From NCBI GenBank assembly GCA_030602265.1, contig JAUWAB010000003.1:62001-126000 (forward strand): a DNA stretch of 64,000 bases, given 5' to 3'. Below the pieces are notes generated by a model, which saw only the letters and a list, made by a program, of their open reading frames with translations, did not search any database and was not told the origin of the DNA. Of the stretch, positions 18,096-26,507 are shown piece after piece. The position numbers were made by a program, and so were the translations under genes. The DNA is from Prolixibacteraceae bacterium. Lineage in GTDB: Bacteria; Bacteroidota; Bacteroidia; Bacteroidales; Prolixibacteraceae. Every line of letters starts with the position of its first letter. Positions within the stretch are counted from its first letter, which is position 1.

Positions 18096-19171
18096 TCGGT
18101 ATCCCCTTTTATTTTACGGAACAGATTACTGATTACAATCCAAACGAAGATAAGCATTTGAACAGGGTGCAGCAGGACCGAGGTGACATTCTGCTGGCTG
18201 GACATGGCAATTAATACCCTGTTGGAAAAAACCAGAACCAGAAATGTCTTCAGTCCGGACCAGCCAAAAGACAACCAGACCGGTAACCACCCGGCTAATA
18301 TCGTCAGGGTAAAAATGAGCATCACCAACCGGCTTCCGCCAAAATACTGGTGCACATTTCTGGAAAAACCCCTCACGGCCTGAGGTGCAGCGGAATACAT
18401 TCTACAGAAAACATCACCGTTCCCGGTAAGCGTAGCCATTTTTCCCCCGGATTTTTTCACCAGCCGGGAAATCATAATATCTTCAGTAACCTCGCTCCTC
18501 ACTTTGTAATGCCATTGGTTTCTGCGATAACCTTCCGCCTCAAACAGCATAAACTGCCCGTTGGCTGCCGAGAGCGATGCGAAACGGGTATGCCTGACCA
18601 GTGGCAGGGGCAAAAGGCTGAGAAGAACCCAGTTCATCAGGGGAACAGTCAGCAATTCTCCTCCCGTTTTCATGATCTGGGTCGGAAAAACCGAAACCAG
18701 ACTGTACCCGCCCGACTGAATTTCGCAAAGCGCTTTGGTTGCCATATCGGGCGATACCCTTACATCAGCATCCAGAAAGAGCAGGTAGTCACCGCCGGCA
18801 CTTTCCGCGAGTTTATGGCAGGCATGGTTCTTACCCGTCCATCCTGCCGGCAAACCTTCCCCCCTTATCCATCTGAGGTTCGGCATGCGGGTCGAGAATT
18901 CTTTCAGGATCTCCGGAGTCCTGTCGGTGGATTGATCGTCGTATACAATAATTTCAAGGTTCTGCCATTCAGAAACCGATAAGTCCTGGAGTATCAGCGG
19001 AAGGGAATTCTCTTCATTCCTGGCAGGAATAAGTATGGATAGGCGGGGATTATCCACAGGATTCGCCCAGGGCAGATTATTCCTGTCCAGGAGATTGACC
19101 AGAGCAATCAGTACCCTGACCGAAAGAAAAGTCAGCACAAAAAAGGCAACACCTACCATCTCACAAAACAT
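18068..19171 (-). CDS. Family 2 glycosyltransferase, CruC-like carotenoid glycosyltransferase
   Basis: A 367-residue membrane-bound GT2 enzyme. An N-terminal membrane segment is followed by the GT-A fold: LSILIPARNEE, VYDDQSTDRT, LLFLDADVRVSPD (DxD) and the acceptor-side SEVTEDIMISRLV (ED) with a late GNGDVFCRMY. Two or three C-terminal membrane spans follow (about 285-350). GLPAGWTGKNHAC is shared by the HpnB/CruC-like branch acting on hydrophobic acceptors. In Chlorobaculum CruC glucosylates the 1'-hydroxyl of hydroxychlorobactene. Gene order with cruF, crtD and an acyltransferase supports a carotenoid acceptor. The donor sugar is unknown. Confidence 0.75.
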   Translation of the reverse strand: MFCEMVGVAFFVLTFLSVRVLIALVNLLDRNNLPWANPVDNPRLSILIPARNEENSLPLILQDLSVSEWQNLEIIVYDDQSTDRTPEILKEFSTRMPNLRWIRGEGLPAGWTGKNHACHKLAESAGGDYLLFLDADVRVSPDMATKALCEIQSGGYSLVSVFPTQIMKTGGELLTVPLMNWVLLSLLPLPLVRHTRFASLSAANGQFMLFEAEGYRRNQWHYKVRSEVTEDIMISRLVKKSGGKMATLTGNGDVFCRMYSAAPQAVRGFSRNVHQYFGGSRLVMLIFTLTILAGWLPVWLSFGWSGLKTFLVLVFSNRVLIAMSSQQNVTSVLLHPVQMLIFVWIVISNLFRKIKGDTEWKGRKIRL

Positions 19172-19177
19172 TAAATA

Positions 19178-19798
19178 TCAAACCTCTGAACGAATTACCA
19201 AATCACGGCTTTCAAGATAAAATGCATTGTAAGCCGCCTCAAGGTCCTGAGTGCTACATAATCCCTGCTCAAAGTGTTTTAAAAAAATCGTTGCCCTGGG
19301 CCTTACCGGTGATCCGTAGCTCACATGAGCAGCCGCGAAAACCACATTAACCGGGGCGCCGGCAATTCTCAGCAAGGCCTCTGCCCCCTTTTCGAAGACA
19401 ACACGACCGGCATAATGACTGATCAGTCTCCCCTGAGGGTAAATCGTTACTGAATTTCGGGGATCTTTCAGAATATTTGACGAATAGCGCATGCTCGGCA
19501 ATACATTCCGGCCTTCCGGATCAATGGAAAATGCCCCGGTCCGGCTAAGAAATTTCCTCCTTGCCAATTCCTTTTCGAGCATCATCACGTGGAATCTCCT
19601 TTTCATGACTTTCTCGGTGGCCACAAACGACCAATAGCCATCCCACCAGCTGAAATGGTTCTGCAATAACAAAACCGGACCATCCGGAACCGTTCCCTCC
19701 AACCGGAATTCTACCTCCCTGAAAAGAATTTTCTGCAGTATACTGAAATACTTGTCGAAAAACCAGAGCGGCAGGGTTTGTCTGTTTGCTTTAATCAT
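19178..19798 (-). CDS. PlsC-type acyltransferase, CruD-like carotenoid glycoside acyltransferase
   Basis: A 206-residue 1-acyl-glycerol-3-phosphate-acyltransferase-family enzyme. The catalytic H-x4-D is NHFSWWD (His48, Asp53) and the acceptor-binding block is IYPQGRL (about 138-144), a variant of the usual PEGxR. Length is short, as for CruD, which adds a fatty acid to carotenoid glucosides in Chlorobaculum. It lies 6 bases before the glycosyltransferase gene and 21 bases after crtW. The alternative, a phospholipid acyltransferase, is less likely in this operon. Confidence 0.72.
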   Translation of the reverse strand: MIKANRQTLPLWFFDKYFSILQKILFREVEFRLEGTVPDGPVLLLQNHFSWWDGYWSFVATEKVMKRRFHVMMLEKELARRKFLSRTGAFSIDPEGRNVLPSMRYSSNILKDPRNSVTIYPQGRLISHYAGRVVFEKGAEALLRIAGAPVNVVFAAAHVSYGSPVRPRATIFLKHFEQGLCSTQDLEAAYNAFYLESRDLVIRSEV

Positions 19799-19819
19799 GA
19801 TGAAACTGTCAGGATCAGG

Positions 19820-20497
19820 TTAGTTCTTTACCGTGTATAGTTTCCACCATGGTACCGTGGGTTTTTCATGATGTTCAAGGTGATAGCCGAAGAAATAACA
19901 GGACAGCATGGCCCAGACATGGTTTTTTTTCTGAGTCCGGGCTTTATGGATGCCCATATGCTCTTCGTGAGGCCGTTTGTGGGGCAGATAAGTTCCGAAG
20001 AAAAATAACTGGAAGGTCCCTAAAAATGCAGGGATAATCCAGAAGAATACCAGTACCCATTCATTGAACCATATTTTAAGAATGTTAAAGGTCACTGCCA
20101 TCAGCAGCAGCTGCCACCAGGTAGTGTACCTGACCATAAACCGGAACCACCAGATAAAAAAGTTATTGCTCCGGGTATTGAAATCAGGATCCTTCTCCGT
20201 TCCCGGGAACCGGTGGTGCAGATAATGGTTCTTCCTCAACCGGTCGTATGACATGAACGCAAAGGATAGTGTGGAGATCCAGCCAACCAGGTCATTGATC
20301 CTGCGGTTACCGGTAACCGTACCGTGCATGGCATCATGTCCTGTAATAAACAAGCCCGTGTAGAAGTATCCCTGCACCAGAATATGAAGATAAAACCAGG
20401 GAGACAGCGGATTTACATCCACAGACGTAAGGATGTATATCAAGTGGCCTAGCCACAACATATAAACGGTCAATGCCACCAATAATCCCATAATCAC
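19820..20497 (-). CDS. crtW: Beta-carotene ketolase CrtW-like
   Basis: A 225-residue membrane di-iron enzyme of the fatty-acid-desaturase superfamily. Its His motifs match CrtW rather than CrtZ/CrtR: TGHDAMHGTV (His54, His58), HYLHHRFPGTEKDPDF (91-106), GTYLPHKRPHE (His173) and CYFFGYHLEHHEKPTVPWWKLY (His206, His209, His210). CrtW introduces a 4-keto group on a beta-ionone ring. It therefore implies that the pathway product has at least one cyclic end, although no lycopene cyclase is in the window. It lies 11 bases after cruF and 21 before the acyltransferase. Confidence 0.85.
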   Translation of the reverse strand: MIMGLLVALTVYMLWLGHLIYILTSVDVNPLSPWFYLHILVQGYFYTGLFITGHDAMHGTVTGNRRINDLVGWISTLSFAFMSYDRLRKNHYLHHRFPGTEKDPDFNTRSNNFFIWWFRFMVRYTTWWQLLLMAVTFNILKIWFNEWVLVFFWIIPAFLGTFQLFFFGTYLPHKRPHEEHMGIHKARTQKKNHVWAMLSCYFFGYHLEHHEKPTVPWWKLYTVKN

Positions 20498-20508
20498 CTC
20501 TTTTTGTG

Positions 20509-21156
20509 TTAAAGAATAAAAAACAGACTAACAAAAAACAGAAACTGGATGACCAGTAACCAGGCTGCCAGACGGTTTTTGTATGAAATCCCCGCAAACT
20601 GAAGGGTATAAAGCATGGCAGCAGAAACCCAGAACCATGTCACATAATTTTTAACCGGTACGGCAACCCCTTCCCAGCTCCACATATCGGTAGCAATGGC
20701 TACCGGTTCCATTACAAAGTCATACACCACCAGAAGGGCGGCCCCTAAAAGCGGGTAGTACCACTTGCGGTTAATCCCCGGGAAAAGAACATAAACTGCA
20801 TAAATCAGAACAAGCCAGTTTAAACCGATGAGCAGCGGAGTTGAAAGCACTTTTAATCCGAGAGCATTCCCGTAGGCATAACTGCCAAAAATCAGACCGG
20901 TATGAATTCCGGCCATTTCAAGTAGAAAGCCGGCGATGGCAATTCCGGAAAAGACCAGGACATGTTTAACTGACCAACTGCGGTGGAAGGTGAAAACAAG
21001 GGCCGAACTGACCAGCAAATTCAGTGGGACCAGTCGCTGGAACAGGTCGTGGGTAACAGACCATGAAAATCCTGCCACCCCGACGGTATAAAAAATGATC
21101 AAAAAAATGCGTGCGGCCAAAAGCCGGAAATTCCTGCCGGACGGTATAGTCATCAT
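20509..21156 (-). CDS. cruF: Carotenoid 1',2'-hydratase CruF-like
   Basis: A 215-residue integral membrane protein of the DUF422 carotenoid biosynthesis family, with about six membrane helices and the family signatures EMAGIHTGLIFGSYAYGNALGLK, PLLIGLNWLVLIYAVY, VYDFVMEPVAI and YVTWFWVSA. CruF adds water to the psi end of a carotenoid, giving a 1'-hydroxyl. The start chosen makes an ATGA overlap with the crtD stop (21153-21156), tighter than an in-frame start 183 bases upstream, whose extra residues are shadow-coded by crtD. Its product is the acceptor that the CruC-like enzyme would glycosylate. Confidence 0.85.
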   Translation of the reverse strand: MMTIPSGRNFRLLAARIFLIIFYTVGVAGFSWSVTHDLFQRLVPLNLLVSSALVFTFHRSWSVKHVLVFSGIAIAGFLLEMAGIHTGLIFGSYAYGNALGLKVLSTPLLIGLNWLVLIYAVYVLFPGINRKWYYPLLGAALLVVYDFVMEPVAIATDMWSWEGVAVPVKNYVTWFWVSAAMLYTLQFAGISYKNRLAAWLLVIQFLFFVSLFFIL

Positions 21157-22610
21157 ATTTCTCTTTTTATAATGGAGGCGGTAATCTTTGCCGAAGAAAG
21201 GCACAGAGGAATCCCTCCACCCGGATGAACACTCCCGCCCGTAAAATAAAGCCCCCGGATACCGCTGCTGAAATTGGCATGCCGCTGAAATGCCGACATC
21301 TGGCTGTTCGATGACGGCCCGTAAAGGGAACCGTGCCACGAACCGGTTTTCCGCTCTATGGATACAGGGTCAAGAACCTCTTCAAACATGATCTTATCCT
21401 CCAGTTTTACACAGAGTACCTTCTCCAGTTTCTGCAAAACAGACTTCCTGACCGACTTAACTGTTTCCGGCCAGTCCTGCCCAACGTTTTCCGGAGCATT
21501 CACCATAACAAACCAGTTTTCACAATGTTCCGGCGCATCGCCTGAAAATATTTTCGAACTGATATAAACATACACTGTGGGATCACTTCCAATCCTGAAA
21601 TTCCTGAACAGATCGGTAAACTCTTCCCTGTACCGGTCACCGAAAAAAATATTGTGAACATCCAGACCTGGAAAATTTCCTTTTATGCCCCAATAAAATA
21701 TCAAAGCAGAACTGGACATCTGCTGTTTGCTCAGTTTCCTAAGTTTCTTGGTGTCGGGCAACAACTTACTGTAAAAGTAGCGAACATCCACATTGCTTAC
21801 CACTCTTCCGGCCGGGAAAAAGCCATCTGAAGTACGAACGCCGGATATCCGGTTTCCCTCTGTGACCACCTCTCTGACAGGATTATTGAAATGAAAACGG
21901 ACATGGAGCCTTTCTGCCTGTTTCATGAGTGCTCTGACGATGGTATACATCCCTCCGTCGGGCAACCATGCCCCGAGATTATGCTCGAGATGTGCGATAA
22001 CTCTCAGGGTTGCAGGCGTCTGGTAAGGATCTGACCCGTTATAGGTGGCATACCGGTCGAGCATCTGCACCAGGCGGTCATGTCCGATTTTTTTTCTGTT
22101 ATAATCGTGCAGTGAGGTAAATGCTTTTAACCTGTGTAATCCCAAAAGAGCTGTCATCCCCTTCCTGCTCAGCAGATTCTCAGGCTTGTGCAGGGAGTTG
22201 AAAATGAAAACCGGAGCAGTCAGCCTGTAGATTTCTGCAGTCTCCTCCAGATAGTTTCTGAGCCTGTCCGCCGGGACCCCGGTTACCCGCTCAGCCTCAG
22301 CGCAAAGCATATCCGCATCTGAATGGGCATCCAATATCATACCATCCTTCCAGAAATACCTGGTAATCAACGGCAAACGTGTTACCTCAAACTGCAGATC
22401 AGGATCCAGTAACTCCAGGGCCATCTCCGGAAGGGTAAAAAGAGACGGACCGGCATCAAACCTGAAACCGTTACCACGCACCTCATTCAATTTTCCTCCA
22501 GGAACAGAAGCGGATTCAAAGACATCCACCGCGAATCCCATGCGCGAGAGATGTATGGCGCTGGCCAAACCGCCAACACCAGCCCCGATAATCACTGCAT
22601 TATGACTCAT
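21153..22610 (-). CDS. crtD: 1-hydroxycarotenoid 3,4-desaturase-like phytoene desaturase family protein
   Basis: A 485-residue FAD-dependent carotenoid desaturase with GxGxxG near the start (IIGAGVGGLASAIHLSRMG), the FDAGPSLFTLPE and DRYATYNGSDPYQTPATL segments, and the C-terminal GLYFTGGSVHPGGGIPLCLSSAKI found in CrtI/CrtD enzymes. Stretches such as RYATYNGS, HLEHNLGAWLPDGGMYTI and GSLYGPSSNSQMSAF are those I associate with CrtD, 1-hydroxycarotenoid 3,4-desaturase, rather than CrtI. Adjacency to cruF, which makes the hydroxy substrate, agrees. CrtI (phytoene desaturase) is the alternative. It heads the carotenoid operon. Confidence 0.75.
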   Translation of the reverse strand: MSHNAVIIGAGVGGLASAIHLSRMGFAVDVFESASVPGGKLNEVRGNGFRFDAGPSLFTLPEMALELLDPDLQFEVTRLPLITRYFWKDGMILDAHSDADMLCAEAERVTGVPADRLRNYLEETAEIYRLTAPVFIFNSLHKPENLLSRKGMTALLGLHRLKAFTSLHDYNRKKIGHDRLVQMLDRYATYNGSDPYQTPATLRVIAHLEHNLGAWLPDGGMYTIVRALMKQAERLHVRFHFNNPVREVVTEGNRISGVRTSDGFFPAGRVVSNVDVRYFYSKLLPDTKKLRKLSKQQMSSSALIFYWGIKGNFPGLDVHNIFFGDRYREEFTDLFRNFRIGSDPTVYVYISSKIFSGDAPEHCENWFVMVNAPENVGQDWPETVKSVRKSVLQKLEKVLCVKLEDKIMFEEVLDPVSIERKTGSWHGSLYGPSSNSQMSAFQRHANFSSGIRGLYFTGGSVHPGGGIPLCLSSAKITASIIKREI

Positions 22611-22632
22611 AAATAGTAAAGATAGAATATTT

Positions 22633-22649
22633 TTTAGATTGGTTCTAAA
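22633..22649. promoter_or_regulatory. Palindrome TTTAGA-N5-TCTAAA between the carotenoid and porphyrin operons
   Basis: A perfect 6-base inverted repeat with a 5-base spacer, centred at 22641. It lies 23 bases before the crtD start on the minus side and about 35-50 bases before the candidate -7 element of the plus-strand operon. It resembles AT-rich boxes of metal-responsive regulators such as Irr (TTTAGAA-N3-TTCTAAA, one mismatch in 14) and DtxR-type proteins. No regulator gene is in the window, so the binding protein is unknown. Confidence 0.4.
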
Positions 22650-22683
22650 TTATATACATATTTCAATTCTTTAATTTTTTGAT

Positions 22684-22691
22684 TAGTTTTG
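22684..22691 (+). promoter_or_regulatory. -7 promoter element of the porphyrin operon
   Basis: TAGTTTTG fits TAnnTTTG exactly and lies 41 bases before the ATG at 22733. The -33 position carries TTTC (22661-22664), an imperfect match to TTTG at a spacing of 19 bases. Confidence 0.5.
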
Positions 22692-22732
22692 CCCCTGATA
22701 TTAAAAAACAAAAGTAATAACATAGACTGACC

Positions 22733-23068
22733 ATGTTTACATTCGGACTTTTCAGTACACATATGCCCTATGTCGTAATGGTGGTCTTCTATGCCGTTTA
22801 CTTTCTTTTCTCAACCCCTGTATTCAAAAATGGTCAGGAAGTTCCCCCGGACCTTCCATCCAACGACACCGAATTAGCCGAATCAGAAACCAGAGAAGAA
22901 ATTGCTTCATCTGATTTCCTTTTCACCGACTATATTAGACCAGAAGGAAAGGTTAACATTTCACCTCCGCCCCTTCTTGAAATTTACTATTCTCCCCCCA
23001 ACCTGCCATTGCCCGTCACGGGCCTGTACAACCATCATTTCTGCAGGCCTCCGCCCGTAATTTCATAA
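22733..23068 (+). CDS. Small membrane-anchored hypothetical protein at the head of the porphyrin operon
   Basis: A 111-residue protein that I do not recognise. One N-terminal membrane segment (about residues 8-28, YVVMVVFYAVYFLFSTPVF) is followed by an acidic stretch (EVPPDLPSNDTELAESETREEI), a proline-rich linker and the ending YNHHFCRPPPVIS, with two adjacent His and one Cys that could bind a metal or heme. It sits 97 bases before the TonB receptor ATG and behind a good -7 element, so it is likely translated and co-transcribed. It could aid receptor function or act as a leader peptide; there is no direct evidence for either. Confidence 0.5.
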   Translation: MFTFGLFSTHMPYVVMVVFYAVYFLFSTPVFKNGQEVPPDLPSNDTELAESETREEIASSDFLFTDYIRPEGKVNISPPPLLEIYYSPPNLPLPVTGLYNHHFCRPPPVIS

Positions 23069-23165
23069 CATTTACCGTATTCACCTTCAGCAAGTGGATG
23101 GGGTTGGCATGATTCTGTCGTGCCGGAAATTTGGTTATTTAAAACAAACCCAATTTAATATTGTT

Positions 23166-25280
23166 ATGAAAAATTCACTTTTTTTACTGATAATCAGCAT
23201 TTTTAGTTTCGGAACCAACTTGGTGTCCGGTCAGGATATGTATGAACCTGACGCCGATACGGCCAAAATAAGAAATCTCAGGATAGACGAAATTACCATC
23301 CGCTCACCAAAATACAACAGTAACGTTTTTCAGCTACCCGCAGCGGCAACCATGATGCCGGCAAGGATCATCGAAAATTACCAGATCGGCTCACTTACCG
23401 ATGTTTCAGGGCTGGTCCCCAACTTCTTTATGCCCGATTACGGCTCCAAACTCACCTCCCCGGTGTATATCCGCGGAATCGGCACCAGGATAAACACTCC
23501 CTCGGTAGGGCTTTATGTCGATAACATTCCTTACTTTGAGAAATCGGCATTCAACTTTGACTTTTTTGACCTGGAGCGGATCGAGGTACTCCGGGGACCA
23601 CAGGGAACGCTATACGGAAGGAACACCATGGGCGGACTGGTAAACATCTTCACCACCGACCCTTCGGATGAGCGTCATACCTCCCTGAAACTGTCCTATG
23701 GAAATTTCAACCAGATCAATACCAATTTCCTCCACAACCAGCCCATCAGCCGGGACCTCTCACTGATGATGAATTTTAACCAGCTTCATAACGGGGGATT
23801 TTATACAAATGCCTACAACGATGAAGCAGTCGACAAACTGAACAGTTATTCAGGCAGGCTTAAACTTTTATATACACCAGGTGAAAGACTGAGGATGCAG
23901 CTGAATTTCCAGTTTGAGACCAGCGACCAGGGAGGATATCCCTATGCCATTTATAATAAGGAAACCCGGCAAGCCAACGATATCAATTACAACCACTGGA
24001 GCGGATATCAGAGAGATTTGCTTTCCGGAGGGCTAAATATTGAGTATTCAGGGAGTGCTTTCCGTCTCAGGGCCGTCACCAGCTACCAGTACATGGATGA
24101 TTTTCAGGATATTGACCAGGATTTTACTCCTGCCGACATGTTCTTTGTAGGCCAGTGGCAGACCCAGCACATGATCGCCCAGGAGTTGTCTGTACAATCC
24201 TATGAAAACAAAAGATATGAATGGATTGCAGGTCTTTTTGGCTTTCACCAGACCCTCGACAAACAGGTAGATGTAACCTACGGTACGGTCATGCAGGCAC
24301 AGATGAAGCTGCCAGGCGAACTGGTGGTTGCCAAAACTTATGACAACAGTACCTCAGGACTGGCATTTTTCCACCAGTCGACCCTAAAATTCGGGGACCT
24401 GTCTGTCATTGGTGGCGTCCGGGTCGATTATGAAAAAGCGATGCTGGATTACCTGCACCACAGAATACTTGTCGGGAATTCCACCCAAATGGAAGATGTG
24501 GAGAGCAGTCTCTCTTTTCTTGAGGTGCTACCCAAGGTTGCCCTGCAGTATAACTTCTCACCGAACTTCACACCATATGCCACCGTCACCAAAGGTTATA
24601 ATGCAGGTGGTTTCAACTCTACGTTTGAAAGGGAGGAAGACCGTTCCTTCAAACCGGAGCAGAGCATGAATTATGAAGCCGGCCTTAAAGCGAGATTCTT
24701 TGAAAACCGGTTGTTTACCAACCTGGCCTTATTTGCCATCGACTGGAAAAACCAGCAGATTTATCAGCCGGTTCCCTCCGGACAGGGATCCATGCTGAAA
24801 AACGCCGGCAAATCAAAAAGCCGGGGCTTTGAATTTGAAGTTAAGGCAGTTCCGTTTACCAATTTCGAAACCTGGGCAACCTTTGGCTACAACAAAGCAG
24901 AATTCGTTGAATACATCAGAAGTGCAAGCCTTGATTACAGCGGCAATTACCTGCCATATGTACCCGAATATACCATGAGTGTTGGCGGAAATTACACGGT
25001 CAATGTCAACTCCAGGCTATTGGAGAATATCCATTTCTACGCTGTCTATCAGGGTTTCGGAAAACATTACTGGCACGAGGACAATTCAGCCTGGCAGGAT
25101 TATTATGGCTTGCTCAACAGCAGGGTAACCCTGGCAAGAAAGAACATGGAACTTGCCTTGTGGGGTAAAAACCTGCTCGACGCCAATTACAATTCCTTCT
25201 ATTTCACTGCGCTGAACAATGCCTATGTACAGGTGGGAAGACCCGCTTCCATGGGATTAAGCCTTAAATTCATGTTCTAA
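23166..25280 (+). CDS. TonB-dependent receptor, porphyrin/iron-complex type
   Basis: A 704-residue outer-membrane receptor. A signal peptide (MKNSLFLLIISIFSFGTNLVSGQ) is followed by a TonB-box-like DEITI, a plug domain (VPNFFMPDYGSKLTSPVYIRGIGTRINTPSVGLYVDNIPY...ERIEVLRGPQGTLYGRNTMGG, about 75-160) and a 22-strand-type barrel ending in MGLSLKFMF. YATVTKGYNAGGFNSTF is typical of the FyuA/pesticin-like group. The inner ATG was chosen because a frame from 23094 has 24 residues before the signal peptide. It lacks a carboxypeptidase-like extension and a SusD partner. The neighbours MFS, hemN, hemG and hemH suggest a porphyrin ligand; that is inference. Confidence 0.85.
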   Translation: MKNSLFLLIISIFSFGTNLVSGQDMYEPDADTAKIRNLRIDEITIRSPKYNSNVFQLPAAATMMPARIIENYQIGSLTDVSGLVPNFFMPDYGSKLTSPVYIRGIGTRINTPSVGLYVDNIPYFEKSAFNFDFFDLERIEVLRGPQGTLYGRNTMGGLVNIFTTDPSDERHTSLKLSYGNFNQINTNFLHNQPISRDLSLMMNFNQLHNGGFYTNAYNDEAVDKLNSYSGRLKLLYTPGERLRMQLNFQFETSDQGGYPYAIYNKETRQANDINYNHWSGYQRDLLSGGLNIEYSGSAFRLRAVTSYQYMDDFQDIDQDFTPADMFFVGQWQTQHMIAQELSVQSYENKRYEWIAGLFGFHQTLDKQVDVTYGTVMQAQMKLPGELVVAKTYDNSTSGLAFFHQSTLKFGDLSVIGGVRVDYEKAMLDYLHHRILVGNSTQMEDVESSLSFLEVLPKVALQYNFSPNFTPYATVTKGYNAGGFNSTFEREEDRSFKPEQSMNYEAGLKARFFENRLFTNLALFAIDWKNQQIYQPVPSGQGSMLKNAGKSKSRGFEFEVKAVPFTNFETWATFGYNKAEFVEYIRSASLDYSGNYLPYVPEYTMSVGGNYTVNVNSRLLENIHFYAVYQGFGKHYWHEDNSAWQDYYGLLNSRVTLARKNMELALWGKNLLDANYNSFYFTALNNAYVQVGRPASMGLSLKFMF

Positions 25281-25289
25281 AACAGCATC

Positions 25290-26507
25290 ATGTTCAAAAA
25301 AGAGTTCGACAAATACTTCACCCTGCTAAGCCTGTATCTGGCACAGTCCATCCCGATGAGTTTTTTCTCCACGGTAGTACCGGTTATTATGAGGATGGAA
25401 AATTATTCCCTGGAATCCATCGGTTATCTGCAATTGATCAAACTACCCTGGATTGCCAAATTCTTCTGGGCTCCTTTTATCGACCATACCAGTCATAACC
25501 TGAGACAATACCGCAGATGGATCCTGGGCTCTGAAGTCTTTTATGCCATAGTTATAGTGGCTATTGGATTTATGAACCTGCAAACCGATTTCATTACCAT
25601 AGTCATCCTGATGGTCATCGCCTTTACTGCTTCGGCCACACAGGACATTGCCACGGATGCCTTCGCCATTCTTTCCCTGAAGAAAGAGGAACGCAGCCTC
25701 GGAAACAGTATGCAATCGGCTGGAAACTTCCTGGGGACCATGGTCGGTAGCGGTGTCCTGCTGGTAATCTATCACTACTACGGATGGTCAAATCTGCTTT
25801 TCGGATTAGCCGGACTTGTATTGGTTGCCTTAATCCCGGTTACCCTGTATAAGGCTCCACGCGATAAGACTGCCCACACTTCCCGGAAGAAGGTTTCTTG
25901 GCTTGACTTTGCCCACTTTTTCAACCAGAAAGGGATCTGGAGGCATGTCATTCTGCTTCTGATCTTCTATGCTGGTATCATTGGCATCCTGACCATGCTG
26001 AAACCCTATCTGGTCGACCTGGGTTATTCCATCAAAAAAATCGGCTTTGTGGTCGGTATCATGGGAACCGGCATCGGAGCGGTTATGACCATACCCGCCG
26101 GGATATACATTCGCAGAAAAGGGCTGAAACGGGCGCTGTATGTCCTGCCAGTCATGAATCTGGTAGTCGCGGCATATTTCACCGGACTGACCTACACTTC
26201 CCATCCCGCCTTTCTGGTGTATCTGGGCATTGCTCTCCTGTGGGCCGCTTATGCCATGTCGTCGGTATTCGTTTACACGCTTTCCATGGGCGTCGTCAGA
26301 AAAGGCCGTGAAGGGACCGATTTTACTGTGCAGATTGTGCTAACCCACCTGAGCAGCCTGATCGTTTCCGTATCCAGCGGGAAAATTGCAGATATGATCA
26401 CCTACAGGGGATTGTTTTTCCTGGAGGTAATCTTAGGGGTAATTATAATCATATTACTGTACAGCCTCTACAGTGAGAAATTTTACGAACGCAATGAACA
26501 TTCCTGA
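25290..26507 (+). CDS. AmpG-like MFS transporter
   Basis: A 405-residue inner-membrane protein with about 12 membrane helices. The AmpG-type signature in the first half is FTASATQDIATDAFAILSLKKEERSLGNSMQSAGNFLGTMVGSG. AmpG itself imports muropeptides; related Bacteroidota permeases are poorly characterised and some sit with siderophore receptors. Here it lies 9 bases after the TonB receptor and its end overlaps hemN by 14 bases, so it is the natural candidate to move the receptor's substrate into the cytoplasm. Import of a porphyrin is a hypothesis. Confidence 0.82.
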   Translation: MFKKEFDKYFTLLSLYLAQSIPMSFFSTVVPVIMRMENYSLESIGYLQLIKLPWIAKFFWAPFIDHTSHNLRQYRRWILGSEVFYAIVIVAIGFMNLQTDFITIVILMVIAFTASATQDIATDAFAILSLKKEERSLGNSMQSAGNFLGTMVGSGVLLVIYHYYGWSNLLFGLAGLVLVALIPVTLYKAPRDKTAHTSRKKVSWLDFAHFFNQKGIWRHVILLLIFYAGIIGILTMLKPYLVDLGYSIKKIGFVVGIMGTGIGAVMTIPAGIYIRRKGLKRALYVLPVMNLVVAAYFTGLTYTSHPAFLVYLGIALLWAAYAMSSVFVYTLSMGVVRKGREGTDFTVQIVLTHLSSLIVSVSSGKIADMITYRGLFFLEVILGVIIIILLYSLYSEKFYERNEHS

